Below, one piece after another: positions 56,605 through 64,000 of a stretch of 64,000 nt of DNA. The stretch lies in NCBI GenBank assembly GCA_038380435.1, contig JAWZYU010000034.1:41106901-41170900 (forward strand), in the 5' to 3' direction. Under the pieces are notes generated by a model, which worked only from the letters and a program-made list of their open reading frames with translations, ran no database searches and was not told where the DNA came from. Numbering within the stretch: position 1 is the first letter of the stretch; the number at the start of each line of letters is the position of its first letter. The stretch comes from Ryuthela nishihirai (Eukaryota > Arthropoda > Arachnida > Araneae > Heptathelidae). The position numbers and the translations under genes are program-made.

Positions 56605-57370
56605 TTCATACTTTTAGTACTCATAGTTCACTTTGAATTTGGCAGCATTCATGATTTTAGTACTCACAGTTCATTTTCATTTAGATAAAGCTCGTGATTT
56701 TAGTACTCATATTTCATTTTGATTATGGCAAAGTTCACGATATTAGAACTCATAGTTTACTATGAACTTGTCATCGTTAATGATTTTAAGTACTCGTAGT
56801 TCATTTTGATTTGGACAACGCTCATGATCTTAAGGGGTGGCTCAGTCGGTAGCGCGCCAGGCTCGTAATCTGCAATTCCTAGGTTCGAGTCCCAGCTAGG
56901 TCAGCGTTGAGATTTATCTCTGCACGAATTCCCCGCCCTGCCCACGGTCAGTAGGGGATACCGATGGGCTTGGAAAGACCGCCGTCCGTTGGATGGGACG
57001 GTAAGCCGTGGCCCAGTGTGCGGGAGAGAGCCATACCCTGTGCACGTTAAAGAACACGCTGGATGGCCTTAGACGAGAGGCTACCATCTGTCTCCCAACA
57101 GCTGTTCCAGTGGGTCCCCTCCCCCAACCTTCTCTGAGCCTTCGGGGTCTATGTGACCTGGCCATTTAGCCCATGGTGTGCAAAAAAGTGCCGCTCAGTG
57201 GTAAAACCACTCAAGATCTTAGAACTCATAGTTCCCTTTTATTATGGAAAAGTTCATGATTTTAGAACTCCTAGTTAATTTTGATTTAGGAGAAATTTAT
57301 TAGTTCAGTACTCAGAGTTCACTTTTATTTCGGTAAAGTTCATCATGTTAGTATCATTGACTACTCATAA
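56605..57370 (+). repeat. Degenerate ~50-bp minisatellite, split by a SINE
   Basis: 'attttagtactcatagttca' with 'ttttgatttggcaaagttc' recurs about every 50 bp at 56609-56832 and 57210-57370, with many substitutions. The unit boundary at 'gatctta' is where the SINE inserted. Confidence 0.75.
56833..57209 (+). mobile_element. Full-length SINE in the 50-bp minisatellite
   Basis: Complete head to tail. Flanks 'ctcatgatctta' (56821-56832) and 'ctcaagatctta' (57210-57221) form a 12-bp duplication with one mismatch. Confidence 0.92.
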
Positions 57371-57550
57371 CTTTGAAACAAAATATATTTAATACTCCTA
57401 GTTACATTATTCACAGCTTTCACGCTGAGGTATTTAATTTATTCCTAATTTTCTTACTCAAGGTTTCATTATCACTAAATTCATACTCATGTTTACACTG
57501 TTCGTAATTTTCGCGTAATTGTTTAAATTCATATTTATACGTTCATAGTT
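57371..57550. other. A/T-rich sequence
   Basis: Loose repeats of 'ttcatagtt' and 'tactcat' continue the texture of the minisatellite. No gene seen. Confidence 0.4.
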
Positions 57551-57726
57551 AAAAACTTTAAAAACTTACTTCAATATTTAAAGAATTATGTTATTCGACT
57601 AGTTTATTAAAAATGTTCATAGCTTAAAGGTGGTAAAATAAACTAGAAACATTTTTTATAACATTTTTAATAAACTAGTCGAATAACATAATTCTTTAAA
57701 TATTGAAGTAAGCTTTTAAAGTTTTT
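57551..57726. repeat. Fold-back: 67-bp inverted repeat with 42-nt loop
   Basis: Arms 57551-57617 and 57660-57726 are reverse complements with one mismatch, built on 'cttcaatatttaaagaatta' and 'tgttattcgactagtttatt'. It abuts the MITE at 57732. There are no obvious terminal TA or other duplications. Confidence 0.9.
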
Positions 57727-57731
57727 AAGTT

Positions 57732-59092
57732 CAGTCACTCAGAAAAGTATTCGAACACTATGGTTGATTACAGAATTCAGAAAAAAATATCTGGCAACGT
57801 TTTTTTAGACATTAGTGATCTGGCAACCTTCGTGTCACGTGACACGAAGGTTGCAGATCACTAATGTCTAAAAAAGCGTTGCCAGATATTTTTTCTGATT
57901 TCTGTAATCAACTATGGAAAAAATATCTGGGAACCTTTTTTATTTTAGAAATTAGTGATCTGGCAACTTCGTGTACAGAATTCAGAGAAAATATCTAGCA
58001 ATGATTTTTTAGAAATTAGTGATCTGGCAACCTTCGTGTACAGAATTCAGAAAAAATATCTAGCAATGATTTTTTTTAGAAATTAGTGATCTGGCAACCT
58101 TCGTGTACAGAATTCAGAGAAAATATCTAGCAATGAAATTTTTGACATTAGTGATCTGGCAACCTTCGTGTACAGAATTCAGAGAAAATATCTGGCAACG
58201 GTTTTTTTTTTAGAAATTAGTGATCTGGCAAACTTCGTGTACAGAATTCAGAAAAAATATCTGGCAATGATTTTTTAGAAATTAGTGATCTGGCAACCTT
58301 CGTGTACAGAATTCAGAGAAAATATCTAGCAATGAAATTTTTGACATTAGTGATCTGGCAACCTTCGTGTACAGAATTCAGAGAAAATATCTGGCAACGG
58401 TTTTTTTTTAGAAATTAGTGATCTGGCAAACTTCGTGTACAGAATTCAGAGAAAATATCTAGCAATGATTTTTTAGAAATTAGTGATCTGGCAACCTTCG
58501 TGTACAGAATTCAGAAAAAGCATCTAGCAATGATTTTTTTTAGAAATTAGTGATCTGGCAACCTTCGTGTACAGAATTCAGAGAAAATATCTAGCAATGA
58601 AATTTTTGACATTAGTGATCTGGCAACCTTCGTGTACAGAATTCAGAGAAAATATCTAGCAATGAAATTTTTGACATTAGTGATCTGGCAACCTTCGTGT
58701 ACAGAATTCAGAGAAAATATCTGGCAACGGTTTTTTTTTTTAGAAATTAGTGATCTGGCAAACTTCGTGTACAGAATTCAGAAAAAATATCTGGCAATGA
58801 TTTTTTAGAAAATAGTGATCTGGCAACCATCGTGTCACGTGACACGAAGATTGATCACTAATTTCCAAAGAAAAAAAAAGAAAAAAAAAGCGTTGCCAGA
58901 TATTTTTCTGAATTCTGTAATCAACCGAAGAAAAAATATCTGGCAACGATTTTTTTTTGGAAATTAGTGATCAACCTTCGTGTCACGTGACACGATGGTT
59001 GCCAGATCACTAATCTCTAAAAAAGCGTTGCCAGATATTTTTTCTGAATTCTGTAATCAACCATAGTGTTCGGATAGTTTTTTGAGCGACTG
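57732..59092. mobile_element. Expanded Tc1/mariner-type MITE with internal tandem array
   Basis: Left end 'cagtcactcagaaaagtatt' (flank TT, TA lost). Right end 'tttttgagcgactg' before TA (59093-59094). A normal palindromic centre ('cttcgtgtcacgtgacacga') lies near 57830 and again near 58840 and 58985. Between about 57900 and 58830 the arm segment 'acagaattcag...cttcgtgt' is repeated about 13 times at a ~66-bp period. The element is about 1.36 kb against ~221 bp for simple copies. Confidence 0.88.
57900..58830 (+). repeat. About 13 tandem ~66-bp units derived from a MITE arm
   Basis: Each unit joins 'aaccttcgtgt' directly to 'acagaattcagagaaaatat'. Two unit types are interleaved ('agcaatgattttttagaaa' and 'agcaatgaaatttttgaca'), with a third ('ggcaacggttttttttt') recurring. 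This indicates block duplications of several units. Confidence 0.9.
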
Positions 59093-59094
59093 TA

Positions 59095-59845
59095 CATACT
59101 TCAGTCTAATTTACTCTCTATTATTTTAATTATCTCTGCTTCTTGGCCAAATTATCTTTTTTTTTCACCTTTCATCTTATCCAGTGATAAAAGAAATATT
59201 AATAGTTAATTTTTTTAATGGATAAGAGTTTTAAAGTTAAGAAGATAACGGATTGATAAAATCTGAATTCTTGGGAACAGTGCCAGTTAACTTTTTTTTT
59301 TTCATTGCCAGTGGTGGTGTTATTGGTTGTTTTTTTTGCCATGTCTGCTGGTGTTGACGGAGAAGAATTGCATTTCAGGGAGAAAAAAAAGAGGATGAAG
59401 AAAAGAGAAAAAAAAAAGTGAAGAAAAAAGAGGTGAAGAAATAATTGACCTTTTCCGTTGGAAATTTGGACTATCATAGCACTCTCATTCCAACAATTCT
59501 TCCAAAGTAAAAAACCATTTTTTTGAAAAGTTGATATCACACGACTATTTTTTTTTTACAAAACTTCACCATTTGGACGAAGCATTAGTGTATAAAGATG
59601 GAACGTAATACGTTCCAAACTTAGAAATCAGCAATTGTCGAAGTTTCTTTAACTCCGAAATTAGCTTAGCTCTAACTAAAGCAGTGGTCAGCAGTGACTT
59701 CGGTCGTAGTAGGGCATGTCCTTGTATGAGAAGGCCTGTAAAAGCTAGGAGTAGCTTCTAGGATTCTTCTCTGTCCTGTATGTCGCACAAAAAAAATATT
59801 TTAATATATATACGAATGCAAGTAGTTGACTGACGGCTGATATGG
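59095..59845. other. Unique sequence with A/T runs
   Basis: A 113-codon minus-strand frame (59199-59540) is mostly Phe/Leu from A-runs and looks like chance. No repeat or gene recognised. Confidence 0.45.
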
Positions 59846-60055
59846 GTTGGTTGTTTTTCCCTCTGAGCGTCACTTTTTTTGTACACAATGGGCTAAATGG
59901 CCATGTCACAATGACCCCGATCGCTAAGGGTTGGGGGTGGCTCAGTCGGTAGCGCGACCAGGGGGTCCCTTCCCCCCAACTTTCTCGGAGTCCTTGTGAT
60001 ATTGCTATTTAGTCCATTGTGTGCAAAAACAATGCGTTCAGAGGTAAAACAACTA
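59846..60055. mobile_element. Rearranged SINE pieces: minus tail, plus head stub, plus tail
   Basis: 59846-59927 is a tail in minus orientation. 59930-59960 is a head stub ('ggtggctcagtcggtagcg') in plus orientation that jumps straight to a plus tail ('ccccccaactttctcgg' to 'gaggtaaaacaact'). The body is deleted. Confidence 0.78.
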
Positions 60056-60123
60056 AAATTCACATTCAGATGACATGTAACCTCTACATATTTAAAAAAA
60101 TTTCGTGTTCAGGAGATCCACAT

Positions 60124-60179
60124 TCTGTGCACGTCAGCGTGCAAATCAGGGTGTTCTCTAGGAATACTGGATAGCCTTG
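60124..60179 (+). mobile_element. Older SINE, body piece, split by a nested SINE
   Basis: 'tctgtgcacgtcagcgtgca' to 'actggatagccttg' is diverged body. It continues at 60579. Confidence 0.7.
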
Positions 60180-60566
60180 GAGGGCGGGGGGGGGGGGTCT
60201 CAGTCGGTAGCGCGCGAGTTTCGTAATCTGCAGTTCCCAGGTTCGAGTCCCAGCTGGGTCAGCGTTGAGATTTATCGCCGCAAAAATTCCCCGCCCTGCC
60301 CACGGTCAGTAGGGGACACCGATGGGCTTGGAAAGGCCGCCGTCCGTCGGGTGGGACGTTAAGCCGTGGCCCCGTGTGCGGGAGAGCCATACCCTGTGCA
60401 CGTTAAAGAACACGCTGGATGGCCTTGACGGGAGGCTACCATCTGTCTCCCAATAGCTGTTCCAGTGGGTCCCCTCCCCCAACCTTCTCTGAGCCTTCGG
60501 GGTCCATGTGACCTGGCCATTTAGCCCATGGTGTGAAAAAAAGTGCCGCTCAGAGGTAAAACAACC
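60180..60566 (+). mobile_element. Full-length SINE nested in an older SINE
   Basis: Head with a G13 run in front ('gtctcagtcggtagcgcg'), B box 'ggttcgagtccc', full body and tail. Target-site duplication 'tggatagccttg' is at 60168-60179 and 60567-60578 (12 bp; 13 if a shared C is counted). Confidence 0.93.
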
Positions 60567-60578
60567 TGGATAGCCTTG

Positions 60579-60708
60579 ACAGGAGGTTTCCAACTATCCC
60601 CTATCAGCTGTCTATTAGGTTTGTTTCATCCATTTAATTCTGACTGCTTGGGGTCCTTGTGACTTGAGCATTTAGCCCGTTGGGTGAGCAAAAATGCCGC
60701 TCAGAGGG
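60579..60708 (+). mobile_element. Older SINE, tail piece
   Basis: 'acaggaggtttccaactatc' to 'atgccgctcagagg', rejoining the 60124-60179 piece across the nested copy. Confidence 0.75.
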
Positions 60709-60815
60709 TTGTTTCACCTCAGAACTGCGCTTTTTGCACAAAGCGAAATGTCCAGGTCACAAGGATTCCGAGAAAGTTTAGGAAAGAGGTTCCCTATGCA
60801 GCGCTTAGGAGACAT
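60709..60815 (-). mobile_element. SINE tail in opposite orientation
   Basis: 'gttgtttcacctcagaactg' to 'cgcttaggagacata'. It abuts the preceding plus-strand tail, giving a tail-to-tail arrangement. Confidence 0.75.
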
Positions 60816-61240
60816 AGTTAAAAATTAAATTAAGAAAATACGTTATTAATATATTAATAAATTTATAATTATTAATATATTAATAAATTTAAATTATGTT
60901 TATAATTTTATTTTTCATTTTTTATAAATTATTTATAATTTAACTTTTTTATTTCTTTATAAATTACATTTAATTTTTTTATTTTTTATATATTATTTAA
61001 AATTTTATTTTTTATTTTTTCGTATAAATTATTTATAATTTTATATTTTTATTTTTTTATAAGTTATTTATATTTTTACGTTTTAATTTTTTTGTAAATT
61101 ATTCATAATTTTATTTTTTATTTTTTTATAAAATATTTATAATAATTTATATATACGATTTTACTATTTATAATAATATTACATATATATATAATTTTTT
61201 ACTAAAATATTAATATAATTTTAATAATAATTAATTTATT
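60816..61240. repeat. Extreme A/T-rich stretch
   Basis: About 400 bp of almost pure A/T, with a loose ~35-bp repeat of 'ttataaattatttataattt' type. No coding potential. It could be a recombination or replication-sensitive site, which is an inference. Confidence 0.75.
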
Positions 61241-61312
61241 ACGACCTAGCCATTTAGCCTATTGTGTGCAAAAGAGTGCCGCTCAGAGGCGAAAAAAAAA
61301 CCCAACCCAAAT
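61241..61312 (+). mobile_element. SINE tail fragment
   Basis: 'gacctagccatttagcctat' to 'gaggcgaaaaaaaaaccca'. Only the last ~70 bp is present. Confidence 0.75.
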
Positions 61313-61691
61313 CCGGCGAATAAAGAAAGGAAACAAAGAGGCTAAGGATTATTCCAAGATCAAATTATTACCAGGAAAACGTTGTTTGTGGAAAACATTT
61401 TCGCAACGAAATTATTATTCGAGAAGACGAATTACCTGATAAAAAGGCGAAATTGTAAAAGAGAATCCTCACAAACGACCAAATTTAAAATACGATGCTT
61501 ATTCATAAATATTCAAGTGATGTGATATCTCTTGAAACAAGCACCAAACCACAGAAAGACTCTCAAGCAGAAAAATGTAATATTAAATGTTGTTGATTCT
61601 TCCACCGACATTTCTACTCAAATGTAGGAATTTATTCAAAGTATGAAAACCGACTATACCCATGAATACAGTAGCTTTAGTTTAAGTGCCT
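61313..61691. other. Unique sequence
   Basis: No gene or repeat recognised. Purine-rich. Confidence 0.45.
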
Positions 61692-61703
61692 CTTAAAGTC
61701 TGT

Positions 61704-62091
61704 GGGGAGGGGGTGGCTCAGTCGGTAGCGCGCCAGGCTCGTAATCTGTAGTTCTCAGGTTCGAGTCCCAGCTGGGTCAGCGTTGAGATTTATCTCCGCA
61801 AAATTCCCCCCCCCCTGCCCACGGTCAGTAGGAGACACCGATGGGCTTGGAAAGGCCGCCGTCCGTCGGATGGGACGTTAAGCCGTGGCCCCGTGTGCGG
61901 GAGAGCCATACCCTGTGCACGTTAAAGAACACGCTGGATGGCCTTGACGGGAGGCTACCATCTGTCTGCCAACAGCTGTTCCAGTGGGTCCCCTCCCCCA
62001 ACCTTCTCTGAGCCTTCAGGGTCCATATGACCTGGCCATTTAGCCCATGGTGTGCAAAAAAAATGCCGCTCAGAGGTAAAACAACCCAACC
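61704..62091 (+). mobile_element. Full-length SINE with exact 12-bp target-site duplication
   Basis: Complete copy. Duplication 'cttaaagtctgt' is at 61692-61703 and 62092-62103, with different bases on both outer sides. Boxes A and B are intact, making this one of the youngest-looking copies. Confidence 0.95.
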
Positions 62092-62230
62092 CTTAAAGTC
62101 TGTTTATGGCGGAAATTCAAAATATTCCGAGGTTTCTAATAAATTCGAAGATAATTCTTCAAATTAGAGAGCTGCCTTCAACAAACTCTGTTATTTGAGA
62201 CCTTCAAATTCTATGTCAACAACAATGTAC

Positions 62231-62345
62231 ATTCGCTCACAAAAATATCCGAACACTACGGTTGATTACAGAATTAAAAAAATATATCTGGCAACGATTT
62301 TTTTTAGAAATTAGTGATCTGGCAACCTTTGTGTCATGTGACACG
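62231..62345. mobile_element. Half of a Tc1/mariner-type MITE
   Basis: 'cgctcacaaaaatatccgaa' to the centre 'gtgtcatgtgacac'. The right arm is missing, replaced at 62346 by a SINE. Confidence 0.8.
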
Positions 62346-62635
62346 TTGCCACTGAGCAGCTGTTGGGAGACAGATGGTAGTATCTCATCAAGGTCATCCA
62401 GCGTGTTTTTTAACGTGCACAGGGTGTGGCACTCTCGTACACGCGGCCACGGCTTGACGTCCCATCCGACGGACGGCGGCCTTTCCAAGTCCATTGGTGT
62501 CCCCTACTGACCATGGGCAGGGCGGGAAGTTTTGCAGAGATAAGTCTTAACGCTGATCCAGCTGGGACTCGAACCTGGGAACTATAGATTACGAGCCTGG
62601 TGCGCTACCGACTGAGCCACCCCCGCCCCGCTTGT
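62346..62635 (-). mobile_element. SINE, tail truncated
   Basis: It starts inside the tail ('agcagctgttgggagacaga') and runs to a complete head ('gcgctaccgactgagccacc'). It abuts the half MITE directly. Confidence 0.88.
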
Positions 62636-62861
62636 GCAGGACAGCCATACCTTGTGCACGTTAAAGAACACGCTGGATGACCTTGATGAAGACCTTGATG
62701 AAGCTGAATGGCGTTGACAGGAGGCTACCATCTGTCTGCTAAAAGCTGTCCAGTGGGTTCCCAACCCCAACCTTCTATGAGCCCTTGGGGTCTTTGTGAC
62801 CTGAATATTTAACTCATTATGTGCAAAAAAAAAGTACTGCTCAGAGGTAAAACAACCCAAC
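62636..62861 (+). mobile_element. SINE body/tail fragment
   Basis: 'acagccataccttgtgcacg' to 'gaggtaaaacaacccaac'. It contains a small local duplication ('gatgaccttgatgaagacct'). Confidence 0.83.
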
Positions 62862-62901
62862 TGATTAAGTCTCGCTTTCCTCACAGATCTGTTCCCTTGT
62901 A

Positions 62902-63122
62902 CAGTCGCGCGAAAAAAAAAAAACGAACACTATGGCTGATTACAGAATTCCGAAAAAATATCTGGCAACGATTTTTTTTCGAAATTAGCGATCTGACAAC
63001 CTTCGTGTCACGTGACACGAAGGTTGCCAGATCGCAAAAAAAATCGGAAAAAAATCGTTGCCAGATATTTTTTCGGAATTCTGTAATCAACCATAGTGTT
63101 CGGATATTGTTTTGACCGACTG
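62902..63122. mobile_element. Tc1/mariner-type MITE, 221 bp, intact palindrome
   Basis: TA at 62900-62901 and 63123-63124. Arms are near-complete reverse complements around 'cgtgtcacgtgacacg'. No room for a coding region, so it needs a transposase in trans. Confidence 0.93.
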
Positions 63123-63124
63123 TA

Positions 63125-63345
63125 CAGTCGCTCAAAAAAGTATCCGAACACTCTGATTGATTACAAAAATCAGAAAAAATATCTGACAACGATTTTTTTA
63201 GAAATTAGTGATCTGCCAACCTTTCGGTCACGTGACACGAAAGGTTGCCAGTTCGCTAATTTCGAAAAAAAAAAAAATCGTTGCTAGATATTTTTTCGGA
63301 ATTCTGTAATCAACCGCAGTGTTCGGATACTTTTTTGAGCGATTG
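63125..63345. mobile_element. Second MITE of the same family, sharing the TA with the first
   Basis: It begins 'cagtcgctcaaaaaagtatc' right after the TA at 63123-63124 and ends before TA at 63346-63347. It is also 221 bp, with its own substitutions (for example 'cggtcacgtgacacg' centre), so it is not a simple copy of its neighbour. Confidence 0.93.
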
Positions 63346-63397
63346 TACCCCACGTTAAAGAAATGCATTAAAAATAGTCTTATTTATAAATTTTCAT

Positions 63398-63493
63398 CCC
63401 CAACTTTCTGTGAGTACCTGGTGTTGTTGAGATTTGGATATTTAGCCCATTTTGTTCAAAAAAAAAGTGCTACTCCGAAATAAAACAACCCTG
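63398..63493 (+). mobile_element. Decayed SINE tail
   Basis: 'ccccaactttctgtgagtac', 'atatttagcccattttgttc' and 'gaaataaaacaaccc' match the tail. Confidence 0.72.
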
Positions 63494-64000
63494 TCCAATG
63501 CCATGGGTTGATTATCAATGACATAACAAGTAGGATTTTCCGCTGAAGAAAACTGCTAACATCAATGGTGCATAAAACGACTACGGCCTAAAAGAGAGAC
63601 GATTTTCATTAAGATCCCATCGTCGATATATCGATTAATCGATGAGTCGATTAATTCCGAACGTGCAATTAAGTCCGGCGATGGCCTGGACGAAACAATT
63701 GTTTACCAAGTGTTTGTTAGTTCAATTATCGAAACCATAACCGTAATTTCAAGAAACCTTAATGGCTATTCTGATCTGCTGAATTCATCAATCCGTAACT
63801 GCAATTTCGAAATAAAGCTAGACTCGGGTTTTTATTTTTAACTAATGCGAATTTAACAGGATTTTCTCGTTATTGTGTTCAAGAGGCTTTTCCATTATTG
63901 CGTGTTTAACAGGTTTTTCCTTTATTGTTTACTAAAGGAAATTTGCGTTATTGTGTGTTTATCAAGCTTTGTTTTTTGCACAATTAACAGGATCTTTCAC
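63494..64000. other. Right-edge sequence with an ATCGAT/ATTAAT cluster and a loose repeat
   Basis: 63623-63656 has 'atcgtcgatatatcgattaa' followed by 'tcgatgagtcgattaat', several overlapping palindromes. From about 63845 to the end, 'aacaggattttctcgttatt' and 'tgcgtgtttaacagg' recur loosely at 35-50 bp, perhaps the start of another array. No gene seen. Confidence 0.4.

Noticed and set aside
59199..59540. 113-codon minus-strand frame
   Set aside because: Dominated by Phe/Leu/Lys runs from homopolymers; no splice signals or recognisable domain.

Overview
The window is eukaryotic, non-coding-rich DNA. It reads like an invertebrate animal, possibly an arthropod; that placement is an inference and I cannot name the species. 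There are no operons, no ribosome-binding-site spacing and no long open frames. It holds tRNA-derived SINEs with pol III boxes and target-site duplications, a 5'-truncated non-LTR retrotransposon with a YADD reverse-transcriptase motif, palindromic Tc1/mariner-type MITEs at TA sites, a hAT-like end, and four large satellite or minisatellite arrays. These arrays make up roughly 60% of the sequence.

Layout. 1-3.35 kb: SINE copies, including one whose 3' tail is repeated seven times. 3.7 kb: a short segment that looks like a real internal coding exon. 4.36-7.76 kb: about 50 copies of a ~68-bp repeat. 7.76-11.13 kb: a 57-bp repeat, broken by a SINE. 11.3-16.4 kb: SINEs, several with duplicated tails and one nested in an older copy. 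At 11.98 kb there is a second coding-like segment whose splice phase fits the 3.7-kb exon. 16.5-17.8 kb: SINE head, LINE fragment, (GAT)n and SINE tails in a row. 18.83-49.42 kb: one unbroken 30.6-kb satellite of a 49-bp monomer (about 620 copies) with nested higher-order repeats. 49.4-50.7 kb: pyrimidine-rich flank and SINEs. 50.74-52.33 kb: a 34-bp satellite. 52.3-64 kb: a dense mosaic of SINEs, MITEs, fold-backs and one MITE that has grown an internal ~66-bp array.

The dominant mobile family is a ~380-bp SINE. Its head resembles elongator tRNA-Met, and it ends in a short (AACCC)-like tail. Wherever both edges are readable, the target-site duplication is 12 bp, at eight separate loci. The family also repeatedly carries a tandemly copied ~169-bp 3' module joined at the same junction. 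One multimeric copy lies between intact target-site duplications.

The only gene candidate is a plus-strand gene with a 3697-3872 exon and a possible terminal exon at 11976-12067. The ~8.1-kb intron between them would be filled by two minisatellites. I do not recognise the protein. Nearly all other open frames are read-throughs of SINE or satellite sequence.
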